From assembly GCA_965214945.1 (NCBI GenBank), contig OZ244029.1, positions 1,550,001 through 1,614,000 on the forward strand: a stretch of 64,000 nucleotides of DNA, given 5' to 3'. The notes beneath the pieces are model-generated. The model was not told the origin of the DNA. It did not search any database and was given only the letters and a program-made list of their open reading frames with translations. Origin of the DNA: JAAXHB01 sp965214945. Its GTDB lineage: Bacteria > Actinomycetota > Acidimicrobiia > Acidimicrobiales > Aldehydirespiratoraceae. Both the position numbers and the translations under genes were made by a program. Below, in pieces: positions 23,535-32,021 of this stretch (position 1 is its first letter; each line of letters begins with the position of its first letter).

Positions 23535-24554
23535 TCAAGCGCGCCGTCGACTAGCGACGCCAGCTGGCCTGCCCTCCGCGGCCGGCCCGGCGGCCGCGCT
23601 GCTGCCTCGCGCGCTACGTGAGCGGTCGTAGGCGGCCACTATGTCGACCACAATCCGATGGCGCACCACGTCGCGCCCGGTGAGATGCACGAAGCCGATC
23701 CCGTCGATGCCGCTCAGCAGGGCTTCGACGCCTGTCAGCCCGCTACGGCCGCCGGCGACGTCCACCTGGGTGACGTCGCCGGTCACCACAGCCTTGGAGT
23801 TGAAACCGATGCGGGTTAAGAACATCTTCATCTGCTCGGGCGTGGTGTTCTGGGCCTCGTCGAGGATGATGAAGCTCGAGTTGAGAGTGCGCCCCCGCAT
23901 GAACGCGAGCGGCGCCACCTCCACGGCGCCCTTCTGCAACAGCCGCTCCATGCCCTCGCTGCCGACCATGTCGCACAGCGCGTCGTAGAGCGGCCGCAGA
24001 TAGGGGTCGACTTTGGCCATCAGGTCGCCGGGCAGGAAGCCGAGACGCTCTCCGGCCTCCACAGCGGGACGCGTCAGGATGATCCGCTCGACCTTGTGAT
24101 CGTTCAGCGCCTGCACCGCCATCGCCACCGCGAGCCAGCTCTTGCCGGTACCCGCAGGGCCAATGCCAAAGGTGACCACGTTGCCGCAGATGGCGTCGAC
24201 GTATCGCTTCTGGCCGACCGATTTGGGACGCACCACCCGCCCACGGGCGGTGCGCAGTACGCGGTGAGTCAGCACTTCCGACGCTGCTATGTCGCTGCGC
24301 ACCATGTCGATGGCACGGTCCAGCGTCCGGTGGTCGAGGCGTTGCCCCCGCTCGATCAGCACGATCAGCTCCTCGAACAGCCGAGCCACGGTGTCGGCCT
24401 CATCGCCGCTGACGCTCAACTCGTTGCCGCGCAGGTGGATCCTGCTGTCGGGGAACGCCGCCTGAAGGCGCCGCAGATTGATGTCGTGCTCGCCGACGAG
24501 AGGCCCCAGGAGGTGATTCGCGGGGAGGCGAATCTTGGCGGCAGTGTCAGGCAT
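23535..24554 (-). CDS. PhoH family ATPase
   Basis: A 339-residue P-loop ATPase of the PhoH/PhoL family. An N-terminal KH-like region (HDINLRRLQAAFPDSRIHLRGNEL) precedes Walker A GPAGTGKSWLAVAM and Walker B FIILDEAQNTTPEQMK, then FNSKAVVTGDVTQVD. PhoH proteins are predicted RNA helicase/nuclease-associated ATPases and are often next to ybeY, as here. The C-terminal tail is basic and low complexity. Confidence 0.93.
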   Translation of the reverse strand: MPDTAAKIRLPANHLLGPLVGEHDINLRRLQAAFPDSRIHLRGNELSVSGDEADTVARLFEELIVLIERGQRLDHRTLDRAIDMVRSDIAASEVLTHRVLRTARGRVVRPKSVGQKRYVDAICGNVVTFGIGPAGTGKSWLAVAMAVQALNDHKVERIILTRPAVEAGERLGFLPGDLMAKVDPYLRPLYDALCDMVGSEGMERLLQKGAVEVAPLAFMRGRTLNSSFIILDEAQNTTPEQMKMFLTRIGFNSKAVVTGDVTQVDVAGGRSGLTGVEALLSGIDGIGFVHLTGRDVVRHRIVVDIVAAYDRSRSARGSSAAAGPAAEGRPAGVASRRRA

Positions 24555-24617
24555 CAGGCACTCTGCAGCCCATGATAGTGACGCACCGGGCGCGCCCGGC
24601 CCGGTCGAGCGGCGCGT

Positions 24618-25742
24618 TCAGCGAACCGCTCGGTACACGCCGGAGCGGCGACGGCTGCGGGTGAACACGATCTGCCAAAGCTGCAGCGCCCGCGCCCTGA
24701 ACGACCCTGCGGAGCACAGCAGGTAGTAGTCCCAAGTGCGGCGGAAACGCTCGTCGTAGCCGGGCAGGTCTGCCCATGCCTTTGTGACATTGGCGTGCCA
24801 CGCCATGAGGGTTCGGTCGTAGTAGGGGCCGAAGTTGTGGAGGTCCTCGATCACCCAGTCGCTCTCGCAGGCCGAGGAGATCTGAGCGAGCGACGGAACC
24901 ACGCCACCCGGGAAGATGTACTTGTCGAACCACGGGTCGGTGTGGTTCTTCGACTGCAGCGACCCGATCGTGTGGTGCAGCATCATCCCGTCGTCGGTGA
25001 GCAAGTCGCCGCAACGTCGGAAGAACGTCCTGTAGTTGCGCGGGCCGACATGTTCCATCATGCCGATAGACACGACCCGGTCGTAGCTGCCACGCACGTC
25101 GCGGTAGTCGCACTGGCGGACGTCTACCGACAGGCCCGCGGTGATCTTCCGGGCCAGTTCCGCCTGGGCCGCGGCGGGTGTGACCCCCGTCACGCGGGCG
25201 CCGTGGCGCTCGGCCGCGTATCGGGCGAATCCGCCCCACCCGCACCCGATGTCGAGCAGCCGCATCCCGGGCTCGAGCTCCAGCTTGCGGCAGATCAGCT
25301 CCAGCTTGTTGGCCTGGGCCGTGTCCAGATCGCGCGCCGAGGCCCAATAGGCGCACGAGTAGATCATGCGCTTGTCAAGCATGCGCTCATAGAGGTCGTT
25401 GCCGATGTCGTAGTGCACCGAGGCGTTGCGCCGGGCGCGTCGGACGCTCTGACGGTTGGCGGCGTAGGCCTTCGCGGCCAACACCGCCAGCCCGAGGCTG
25501 GGCCGTACCAGCGACCGCAGGTCTTGGCATTGGACCTCCGCGATGAACTCGTCGAGCTGGTTTGCGTCCCACCAGCCCTGCTGGTAGGACTCGCCCAGCC
25601 CGAGTTCGCGCTGTGACATCGCCCGATCCCAGAAGCGGTCGTTGTGGACTGTTATGTCGCACGGCCCGTCGCCGCCGAGGGTGATCCCCACGCTCTCCAG
25701 GAGACCGATACCGATCCGCTTGGCCTTGTTCGGGTTGCCCAT
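24618..25742 (-). CDS. cyclopropane-fatty-acyl-phospholipid synthase family methyltransferase
   Basis: A 374-residue SAM-dependent enzyme that methylates (or cyclopropanates) double bonds of membrane lipid acyl chains. It has the N-terminal lipid-binding domain (DITVHNDRFWDRAM, ESYQQGWWDANQLDEF), then ASVHYDIGNDLYERMLDKRMIYSCAYW and the SAM site LLDIGCGWGGFARYAAE. EHVGPRNYRTFFRRCGDLL and DKYIFPGGVVPSL follow in the catalytic domain. In actinobacteria related enzymes also make methyl-branched lipids such as 10-methylstearate, so the exact product is open. It stands upstream of phoH. Confidence 0.9.
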   Translation of the reverse strand: MGNPNKAKRIGIGLLESVGITLGGDGPCDITVHNDRFWDRAMSQRELGLGESYQQGWWDANQLDEFIAEVQCQDLRSLVRPSLGLAVLAAKAYAANRQSVRRARRNASVHYDIGNDLYERMLDKRMIYSCAYWASARDLDTAQANKLELICRKLELEPGMRLLDIGCGWGGFARYAAERHGARVTGVTPAAAQAELARKITAGLSVDVRQCDYRDVRGSYDRVVSIGMMEHVGPRNYRTFFRRCGDLLTDDGMMLHHTIGSLQSKNHTDPWFDKYIFPGGVVPSLAQISSACESDWVIEDLHNFGPYYDRTLMAWHANVTKAWADLPGYDERFRRTWDYYLLCSAGSFRARALQLWQIVFTRSRRRSGVYRAVR

Positions 25743-25823
25743 GGCTCAGCTTGGCTCGAGAACTCTTAGTGCTCGCCGCCCCGCGCCGACGGCTCGCCCC
25801 GCGCGGGCGCGGTGTTGGAGCGG

Positions 25824-25897
25824 CGCCCCCGACAGGACTCGAACCCGCAACCTGAGGATTAGAAGACCTCCGCTCTATCCAGTTGAGCTACGAGGGC
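25824..25897 (-). tRNA. tRNA-Arg (TCT)
   Basis: A cloverleaf of 74 bases. The acceptor GCCCTCG pairs with CGGGGGC (one G-U), the anticodon loop CTTCTAA gives anticodon TCT, and the T arm is GGGTTCGAGTCC. No encoded CCA. The 168 bases that follow up to tRNA-His contain no gene I can support. Confidence 0.92.
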
Positions 25898-26065
25898 ACT
25901 CTCATACTAACGCGAAGGGGTGCCGGGTCGTAAACAACAGGAACTCCCTTTCGCTGGGGTACCGTATGTGCGACTGCCGGCATGACATTGGGCCACCAGC
26001 GCCGCAAAGCGATCGGAGCCGGTTTGCGATACGCTGGGGGTGTGTCCCTCGCTACAGCGAGTCGT

Positions 26066-26140
26066 GGTAGCCGTAGCTCAGAAGGTTAGAGCGCCGGGTT
26101 GTGGTCCCGGAGGTCGGGGGTTCGAATCCCCTCGGTTACC
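26066..26140 (+). tRNA. tRNA-His (GTG)
   Basis: The extra 5' G (G-1 at 26066) opposite discriminator C73 (26140) is the histidine identity pair. The acceptor GTAGCCG pairs with CGGTTAC, and the anticodon loop TTGTGGT gives anticodon GTG. The T arm is GGGGGTTCGAATCCCC. No encoded CCA. A perfect CTCGCT-AC-AGCGAG palindrome at 26048-26061 lies immediately upstream. Confidence 0.93.
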
Positions 26141-26173
26141 CAAGCTGCTGGCTATCGTCACAGTTTTGATCAG

Positions 26174-26250
26174 GCGCCTCTAGCTCAATTTGGCAGAGCA
26201 TCGGACTCTTAATCCGCAGGTTCTGGGTTCGAGTCCCAGGGGGCGTACCA
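26174..26250 (+). tRNA. tRNA-Lys (CTT)
   Basis: The acceptor GCGCCTC pairs with GGGGCGT (G-U allowed), the anticodon loop CTCTTAA gives anticodon CTT, and the T arm is CTGGGTTCGAGTCCCAG. The discriminator A (26247) is followed by an encoded CCA (26248-26250), unlike the other tRNAs here. Confidence 0.93.
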
Positions 26251-26322
26251 AAACGTCAATCCCGTTGCCTTCGTCGGCTGCCTCTGGTCGGCTGCCCTCA
26301 ATGGGACTGTCGACGCTCGCCG

Positions 26323-26443
26323 AAGGCCTTGAGCGAGAGAGCACCGCCACAAGCGAGTAGAGCACCGCCGAAGAGGGCACCGCCCGAGGGCCCAGAACGG
26401 CGAGGGCCTAGAGCGAGAAACGGCAAGGGCCTAGAGCGAGAAA
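26323..26443. repeat. tandem copies of the SDR gene 3' end
   Basis: AGGGCCTAGAGCGAGAAA is exact at 26403-26420 and 26426-26443 (23-bp period); the right copy contains the SDR stop (CTA, 26431-26433). A degenerate third copy, AAGGCCTTGAGCGAGAGA, is at 26323-26340. The region 26251-26430 otherwise holds no gene and is built largely of related GAGCGAG and GCACCGCC motifs. Confidence 0.8.
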
Positions 26444-27369
26444 GGGTCGCGGCCCATCTGGTTGCGTACGGTGGTCACCGGCGGGCTGGTCATGGAGCGG
26501 CGCAGCCAGTTGGCGCCGTCTACCACCAGCGTGTGGCCCGTGATGAAGCGGCCGTAGGGCGACGCCAAGAACGTCGCCGCCCAGCCCAGCTCCCGGCGGC
26601 ACCCCGTGCGCAGCGCAGGCTGGCGTCGGCTTAGCTCGGGGCTGCGGTCGAGGCTTGAGCGGATGTCGGAGGTCATGTCCTCATGTGGGAACAGCCCTGG
26701 CACCAGGCAGTTGACCTGGATCCCGTAGGGGCCCCATTCCACGGCCAGCGACTCCGTCATGCTCTTGACGCCGGCCTTCGCTGCCGCGGAGTGGGCGAAG
26801 CCGGGGCCGCCCGTCCAGGCGTAGGAGGCCCCGATATTCACAATCGAGCCCGGTGTGCCGAAGTCCAGGTGACGCCGCCCCATCTCGCGTGCGCAGTTGA
26901 ACGCGCCGTTCAAGGTGATGTCCACCACGGTGCGCCAGGCGTTGGGCGACAGGTCCTCAGCAGGCGCGGGGAAGTTCGCGGCGGCGTTGTTGACCAGCAC
27001 GTCTGGAAGGCCGAATGCGGACTCTGCCGCGTCGAACACGGCCGCCACCGACGCCGCGTCGCGTATGTCGCAAACCGCTGTGGTCACAGGAGCGCCGATC
27101 TCGACTATCGCGTCGCGTCCGGTGTCGAGATGAGATTGCGACCGGCTGGCGATCACGACCGCAGCACCGAGCCGGGCGAATTCGGAGGCGATAGCCTTGC
27201 CCAGGCCGGTACCGCCCCCGGTTACCAGCACTGTCGACCCCTCGAAGACGCCCGGCCGCAGCGCAGTCTCCCCGACAGGCGGCGGAGCGGGCAAACCGGA
27301 CTCCGGCGCCAGCGGCTGCTGCAGTCCCTGCGCGGGGGCCGGGGCGGGTTGGCCGCCTCGGAGCGCCAT
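26431..27369 (-). CDS. SDR oxidoreductase, 2,4-dienoyl-CoA reductase-like
   Basis: A 312-residue short-chain dehydrogenase. The NADP-binding glycine motif TGGGTGLGKAIA follows a proline-rich leader of about 45 residues, then VNNAAANFPAPAEDL. The usual YxxxK is replaced by a block FAHSAAAKAGVKSMTESLAVEWGP, with Lys kept and Tyr absent; this is characteristic of 2,4-dienoyl-CoA reductase type SDRs. The start at MALRGG (27369) is seven bases beyond the stop of the enoyl-CoA hydratase; a longer frame to 27423 overlaps it. Last gene of a catabolic operon; probably needed for unsaturated acyl-CoA. Confidence 0.82.
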   Translation of the reverse strand: MALRGGQPAPAPAQGLQQPLAPESGLPAPPPVGETALRPGVFEGSTVLVTGGGTGLGKAIASEFARLGAAVVIASRSQSHLDTGRDAIVEIGAPVTTAVCDIRDAASVAAVFDAAESAFGLPDVLVNNAAANFPAPAEDLSPNAWRTVVDITLNGAFNCAREMGRRHLDFGTPGSIVNIGASYAWTGGPGFAHSAAAKAGVKSMTESLAVEWGPYGIQVNCLVPGLFPHEDMTSDIRSSLDRSPELSRRQPALRTGCRRELGWAATFLASPYGRFITGHTLVVDGANWLRRSMTSPPVTTVRNQMGRDPFSL

Positions 27370-27376
27370 CGGCCTG

Positions 27377-28156
27377 TCAACTCCCCGTGTAGCGCGGCAG
27401 ACGGCCCTCAACGGCGGCGGCACGCATCTCGGCGAAGTCGTCGCTGCGGTTCAGGAACGTCTGATAGATCAGCTCGTCGTCCATTGCTGCGCGCTGCTGC
27501 GGCCGAGCCAGTTGCGAGATCACCCGGCGAGCGAGCTTCACCGTCACAGCAGGCGCCGCGGCTATCCGGCCGGCCATCTCGATCGCGGTTGCGTCCAACT
27601 CGTCTGGCGGCACCACCCGCGAGACGATGCCGTGCGACAGTGCCTCCTCTGCCGACAGCGCCCGCCCCGTCAACACCATGTCGCTCACGAGCCCGTGTCC
27701 GCACATCTGGTAGAGCACGCCAACGCCGCCCGTGTCGGGGATCACCCCGTAGCCGAGTTCGGGCAGACGGAACCTGGCGCTGGTGTCGGCGATGCGGATA
27801 TCGCACAGCAGCGCCCGCTGGAACGACCCTCCCATCGTCCATCCTTTGCAGGCAACGATCACCGGCGCCTCAAGCTGCCAAAGACGCTGGATGCCACGAT
27901 GGCCCCGCATCATCAGCTGATGGTGTGTGAGATCGGTGCGGTTCGTTCCGATGGCGCTCACGTCGCGCCCGGACGACCAGCTCTTGCCCTCGCCCCGCCA
28001 AACGACTGCACGCACCTCGGGATTTTGGGCGAGTTCGTCGACGATCTCGAACAGGCGGACGTCCATGGCATCGTCGAACGCGTTGAGCTTGGACGGGTTG
28101 TCGTTGGTGACGACGGCCACAGGCCCGTCTGTCTCCAGCCGTACCCTGCAGGTCAT
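27377..28156 (-). CDS. enoyl-CoA hydratase/isomerase family protein
   Basis: A 259-residue crotonase-fold protein: NPSKLNAFDDAMDVRL, VVWRGEGKSWSSGRDVSAIG (first oxyanion-hole block), CKGWTMGGSFQRALLCDIRIADTSARFRLPELGYG (second block in outline). Family members hydrate or isomerise enoyl-CoA esters. The catalytic glutamates of true hydratases are not clear in the second block (GGSFQRALL and ELGYGVIPD), so isomerase or another crotonase activity is possible. It lies between the MOSC gene and the SDR in one minus-strand operon. Confidence 0.85.
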   Translation of the reverse strand: MTCRVRLETDGPVAVVTNDNPSKLNAFDDAMDVRLFEIVDELAQNPEVRAVVWRGEGKSWSSGRDVSAIGTNRTDLTHHQLMMRGHRGIQRLWQLEAPVIVACKGWTMGGSFQRALLCDIRIADTSARFRLPELGYGVIPDTGGVGVLYQMCGHGLVSDMVLTGRALSAEEALSHGIVSRVVPPDELDATAIEMAGRIAAAPAVTVKLARRVISQLARPQQRAAMDDELIYQTFLNRSDDFAEMRAAAVEGRLPRYTGS

Positions 28157-28191
28157 CTCAGTGTGCGGCCGCAGTCGGCCAACACGAAAGT

Positions 28192-28287
28192 GGTGGTGCT
28201 CGGCTCAGCTAGCGCGGTCATCCAGAAGCGGGCTCGACTGGCGCGGTCATGGCGGTGGTGCTCGGCTCAGCTAGCGCGGTCATCCAG
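28192..28287. repeat. exact 34-bp direct repeat of the MOSC gene end
   Basis: Bases 28192-28225 and 28254-28287 are identical over 34 bases, 62 apart. The right copy encodes the C-terminus of the MOSC protein (LDDRAS and stop, TGA at 28267-28269); the left copy is a non-coding echo downstream of that stop. Confidence 0.93.
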
Positions 28288-28800
28288 CGCAGCGGTCTCG
28301 AAGCCCGCGAAGTCGACCGCGTCGCCGACGCGAATGGTGCCGGAGGTGAGCACCCGGCACGCCACCCCGGCCCTGCCCCGGAGGCTGGCGCGGGCGCCCT
28401 CGCCGAATGTCTCCTCCATCCGCCGACACGGTGCGGCATCACGAGCGACCTCCAGTTCGACGGCTCCGATACGCCATCTGTGGCCTACCGCCCGCGGCAC
28501 CGATGCGGCGGAGATCGTGATATTGCGCCTCGTCCTGCCGGGGTCGATGTTGATCTGGGCGTCTCGTGCGGCAGCTGCCAGCTCCCCGGTCGCCTGTACC
28601 GTCACCTGTCGAAACATTGCGCCGTGATAGCGGTCGCCCACCAGTCCCCTGTCGGCTTCGGCGCTCACCCTGTCGACGGCGCGCATCGGAAGTCGGCTCG
28701 CCGCGGCCACATGGATCGACTCGACCGCTGCGGGCTCGGCGGCCGAAGGCTTCATGACCTTGTTGGTGACGGCGGTGCTGACAGCGGCTGTGTCGGCCAT
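28267..28800 (-). CDS. MOSC domain-containing protein
   Basis: A 177-residue MOSC (Moco sulfurase C-terminal) protein. Visible features: AVDRVSAEADRGLVGDRYHG, VTVQATGELAAAARDAQINIDPGRTRRNI, and APCRRMEETFGEGARASLRGRAGVACRVL, where the conserved Cys (APC) is expected for sulfur handling. Stand-alone MOSC proteins bind or transfer sulfur for molybdenum-cofactor enzymes. It is encoded between an acyl-CoA dehydrogenase gene (119 bases upstream) and an enoyl-CoA hydratase. The role in this operon is unknown. Confidence 0.88.
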   Translation of the reverse strand: MADTAAVSTAVTNKVMKPSAAEPAAVESIHVAAASRLPMRAVDRVSAEADRGLVGDRYHGAMFRQVTVQATGELAAAARDAQINIDPGRTRRNITISAASVPRAVGHRWRIGAVELEVARDAAPCRRMEETFGEGARASLRGRAGVACRVLTSGTIRVGDAVDFAGFETAALDDRAS

Positions 28801-28919
28801 AGCTGGCCTCCTAGAGGTGTTGCCGGCTAAACGCCAGCCTACCGAAACGCTTCATTGCCGCTGTCGGATCCCGCGGTCGAACCGCTTCGGACTACTGCCA
28901 CGCAGTGGGCCGCCGACGC

Positions 28920-30203
28920 TCAGTTCTTGGGCAGCTCGTTGAAAGGCGTGTCACGGGGTGGTGCGGGCTCGCGTGGGAGTCTGAGCACGCGCTCGCCGAT
29001 GATGTTGCGCTGCACTTGGTCGGTGCCGCCGTAGATCGACGGTGCTGGCGAGAACAGCGCCAACTCACCGATCAGCCCCGAACTCTGCGCGTCGTCGGAG
29101 CCGGCGAGCATTCCGTCGGCTCCGATCACCTGTAGTCCCACCTCGCGAAACGACCGCACTAGCTCGCTCATTGTGAGCTTGGCGATGTTCGGCTCCGCGC
29201 CAGTGCGCTGGCCTCCGGCTTTGGCCCGCTGGATCGAGAGGCGGTTGATCTCGATCAGCCCGTAAAGGCGCATCAGCTCGTCTCGCAGCACGCGTGAGCC
29301 GATGCGGCCGTTCTTGCGGGCCAGATCGACGAGGGTGCGCCACAGGTCGATGCCCACTGATGCAATGTCGTCCCGCCCGGCCGCGCCCGAAGCCAGCGGG
29401 CCCGCCCTCCGTGCCAGGTTCTTGCCCTTCAGCCCGGGGATGGCGCCCCGGGGTTCGCGCCCTGAGGAGCCCAGCGAGGCGCGCTCCACCATCAGGGTTG
29501 TGATCGCCACGCGCCAGCCGTTGTTGACGCCGCCGATAGCGGCATCATGACATGCTAGAGCCCTGTCAATGAACACCTCATTGAACATCGCCCGGCCGGT
29601 CATCTCGGTGAGGGGCCGAATTTCCACGCCGGGCTGGTCCATCTCGAAAGCGAACCAGGTGATACCCGCGTGCTTCGGCGCGTCCGGATCGGTACGGGCC
29701 AGCAGCATCCCGAAGTCGGCAACGTGACCGCCCGACGTCCACACCTTCTGTCCGGTGATCACCCACTCGTCGCCATCGCGTTCGGCTCGGCACTGGAGAC
29801 TCGCCAGGTCGGAGCCGGCGTTGGGCTCACTAAAAAGTTGGCACCAGCCGACATCTCCGCTCAGGATCCGAGGCACGTACCGGTCGATCTGGGTTTGGTC
29901 GCCGTGAGCGGCGATGGTCGGAGCGGCCAGCATCCGCCCGAGGCCGCTGGGAGGCCCGAGCACTCCCCGATCGGCCAACACCAACGACACAACTGCGGCC
30001 TGATCGCGGCCGTAACCCAGGCCACCTGCCGTGACCGGCAGCATCGGGCTGGCGAACCCCGAGCCGGCGAGCAGCGACCACCAGTCGCGGACTTCGAGGT
30101 CGGGATCCCAGTGCTCGTCGCAGAACGCCGCCACCGCGCTGCGAATCTCCTCAGCGCCGGCCGCCGAGCCGGCAGGCGCGCCTTCCGCAGCCGTGGTGAG
30201 CAT
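28920..30203 (-). CDS. acyl-CoA dehydrogenase
   Basis: A 427-residue acyl-CoA dehydrogenase with the flavin-binding WCQLFSEPNAGSDLASLQ and EWVITGQKVWTSGGHVADFGM and the C-terminal SIYGGTDQVQRNIIGERVLRLPRE. Longer than the pair at 2.4-4.5 kb. It starts at the stop of the amidohydrolase (TGATG overlap), so the two are co-translated. Electron acceptor would be ETF. The combination with amidohydrolase, MOSC, enoyl-CoA hydratase and dienoyl-CoA-reductase-like SDR suggests degradation of an unsaturated or cyclic acid; the substrate is inferred only. Confidence 0.9.
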   Translation of the reverse strand: MLTTAAEGAPAGSAAGAEEIRSAVAAFCDEHWDPDLEVRDWWSLLAGSGFASPMLPVTAGGLGYGRDQAAVVSLVLADRGVLGPPSGLGRMLAAPTIAAHGDQTQIDRYVPRILSGDVGWCQLFSEPNAGSDLASLQCRAERDGDEWVITGQKVWTSGGHVADFGMLLARTDPDAPKHAGITWFAFEMDQPGVEIRPLTEMTGRAMFNEVFIDRALACHDAAIGGVNNGWRVAITTLMVERASLGSSGREPRGAIPGLKGKNLARRAGPLASGAAGRDDIASVGIDLWRTLVDLARKNGRIGSRVLRDELMRLYGLIEINRLSIQRAKAGGQRTGAEPNIAKLTMSELVRSFREVGLQVIGADGMLAGSDDAQSSGLIGELALFSPAPSIYGGTDQVQRNIIGERVLRLPREPAPPRDTPFNELPKN

Positions 30204-31480
30204 CAGCCGGCCCTAAGCTCGTTGAGGCCGGTCACGTTGTCGAGCATGATCAGGCGACGATCGGCTTCGGAGAACCCTTCCAGCTCACAGAGGTAGTCCA
30301 ACGGCTCGGGCATGCCCTCGATGTGGGGCCAGTCCGAGCCGAAGATCACCCGGTCGGCGCCCATCAGCTCGGCGACCTCGCTCACGTCGTCCTCCCAGAA
30401 CGGGTTGACCCATACGTGGGCCTTGAACGTGTCCACCGGGTGGTCGTCGAACCACCAGTAGTTCTTCTTGGCCATCTGGGAGAACTTGCGGAACATCGGG
30501 CCCAGAAAGTCCGATCCGTTCTCTACCGACGCCACGCGCAGGTTCGGGAAGCGGTCGTAGATCTTCTCGAACACCGACTGGAACAGCCAGTCCTGAGCGG
30601 CGCGCTCTATCGCGAACGACTTAATGGACGGCCCGGAGGCACCGCCGAAGCCCGACGTGAAAGCGTCGTCCGCGTAGCCCTGGGAAGAATAGCCCGAGTC
30701 GCCCGCGTGGATCACCACCGTGACCCCGGCGTCGTTGATGCGCCCCCAGACCGGGTCGAACCTCGGATCGAACGGCGAACGCCTGCCTGTGAGCGTCGTG
30801 ACGGCGGCGGGGCGCATCACCAGCACTCGGGCGCCGAGGCCGAGAACAATGTCGATCTCCGAAGCGGCGGCATCGACATCGCCCAGCGCGATGTACGGCG
30901 CAGCGAAGATCCGGCCGGCACAGTCGTATCCCCAGTCGTCGTGCAGCCATCGGTTGAAGCCGCGCATCATCGCGGCGACCGCGTCGATGTCGTCGCGCAG
31001 CAGCTCCTCATAGAGCACCCCAAGGGTCGGGAATAGCCACACGGCCCGCAGCCCTTGGGAGTCCATCACCTTGAGCCGCGCCGCGGGGTTCATGTAGTGA
31101 TCCGGCAGCGGCTCGCGGTCCCTGAGCATGTCGAGGGGGTTCTTGTTGTCGGGGTTTCCCTTGAAGTAGTCGCGCAGCGCGCCCGGTTTGGCAATCGGGT
31201 TCCAGGTGGGGTTGGCCACAGCATGCGAGAGGACGCCTCCCACGAGATGGTGCCGGCGGCCGCCCATCTCCACCCACTGCACCACACGGGGCCGCATCCG
31301 CGGATCGACGTGGCGCGTGAAGGCATCCTCAGCCTCGTAGTAATGATTGTCGGCATCAAAAGGCCGATAACCGAGGCGCTGAGCTGCAATGCTCGCCGAC
31401 TCCGACGCGCCGTATGCGCTCGATGCTCCTGCGGCGGGCGTGTCTACCGCGCGGCGGGCGTGCAGGTCGTCGGAGTCCAC
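30203..31480 (-). CDS. amidohydrolase family protein (Amidohydro_2)
   Basis: A 425-residue TIM-barrel hydrolase. FDADNHYYEAEDAFTRHVDP holds the first metal-site block (D-x-N-H variant), VIHAGDSGYSSQ supplies a conserved His, and SVENGSDFLGPMFRKF and VIFGSDWPHIEGMPEP the Asp-containing C-terminal block typical of Amidohydro_2 members (e.g. ACMSD-like decarboxylases and hydrolases). Family members hydrolyse or decarboxylate cyclic or aromatic acids. It is the first gene of the minus-strand catabolic operon. Confidence 0.85.
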   Translation of the reverse strand: MDSDDLHARRAVDTPAAGASSAYGASESASIAAQRLGYRPFDADNHYYEAEDAFTRHVDPRMRPRVVQWVEMGGRRHHLVGGVLSHAVANPTWNPIAKPGALRDYFKGNPDNKNPLDMLRDREPLPDHYMNPAARLKVMDSQGLRAVWLFPTLGVLYEELLRDDIDAVAAMMRGFNRWLHDDWGYDCAGRIFAAPYIALGDVDAAASEIDIVLGLGARVLVMRPAAVTTLTGRRSPFDPRFDPVWGRINDAGVTVVIHAGDSGYSSQGYADDAFTSGFGGASGPSIKSFAIERAAQDWLFQSVFEKIYDRFPNLRVASVENGSDFLGPMFRKFSQMAKKNYWWFDDHPVDTFKAHVWVNPFWEDDVSEVAELMGADRVIFGSDWPHIEGMPEPLDYLCELEGFSEADRRLIMLDNVTGLNELRAG

Positions 31481-31504
31481 GGCACCACGGTACCGTGTCG
31501 GACG

Positions 31505-31921
31505 GTGCCGCCCAAGATCTTCTCAACCGCAGAGTTGCAGTCGCGCACCCTCAAGCGCGGCGAGCGGGTCAGGCTCGTGACCGAGCTTCCCGGCGTCGAC
31601 GCCGGCGCAGAGGGCAAAGTGGCAATGGCCAACGGATTCACATGGAACCGCTACTGGGTGCGCTTCCGCGATGGCCGCGTGATAGGCCACATCGACCACG
31701 GCGACCTGATCCGAGCCAAGCACTATGAGCGCTTCCTGCAAGCGCGCGACCGAGAAGCCGCCCAGGCACTGCTGGCCCCCGTCGACCGAGATGAAGACGC
31801 CGGACACGAGGAGCCTTCTCAGGGCGACGACTCCGGCGGCGAAACCGTCGTTAACGGTGTGGTCATACCCGCCTATCTGCTGCAGCGCTCCGCAGACGCA
31901 AGGGCCCGCCTGGGCGCCTGA
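31505..31921 (+). CDS. conserved small protein of unknown function
   Basis: A 138-residue protein starting at GTG (VPPKIFSTAELQ). It has a compact first half (RTLKRGERVRLVTELPGVDAG, GKVAMANGFTWNRYWVRFRDG, IGHIDHGDLI) that reads like an SH3-type beta barrel, then an acidic linker and a C-terminal VVIPAYLLQRSADARARLG. No signal peptide. I do not recognise the family. The open frame extends further 5' through the divergent amidohydrolase start, so the GTG at 31505 is chosen. It precedes the uridine-kinase-like gene by 100 bases. Confidence 0.6.
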   Translation: MPPKIFSTAELQSRTLKRGERVRLVTELPGVDAGAEGKVAMANGFTWNRYWVRFRDGRVIGHIDHGDLIRAKHYERFLQARDREAAQALLAPVDRDEDAGHEEPSQGDDSGGETVVNGVVIPAYLLQRSADARARLGA

Positions 31922-32021
31922 ACCCCAACCCCCTTCGCACGTCGCTGCTGACCGTTGCCGACCGTCTGCGAGCGCTGTCTGGGCGGTTGTGACTTCGGGT
32001 CTGCGGGTAGTTTGAACTCCC

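Noticed and set aside
24547..25356. 269-residue minus-strand frame
   Set aside because: Arg/Pro/Gly-rich shadow of the CFA-synthase gene in another phase.
26048..26061. Palindrome CTCGCT-AC-AGCGAG before tRNA-His as a terminator
   Set aside because: No T-run and a very tight two-base centre; it lies directly before a tRNA and may be chance or a processing signal.
26683..28627. Long plus-strand frames over the SDR, hydratase and MOSC genes
   Set aside because: Antisense shadows with no recognisable domains; the minus-strand genes carry full family motifs.
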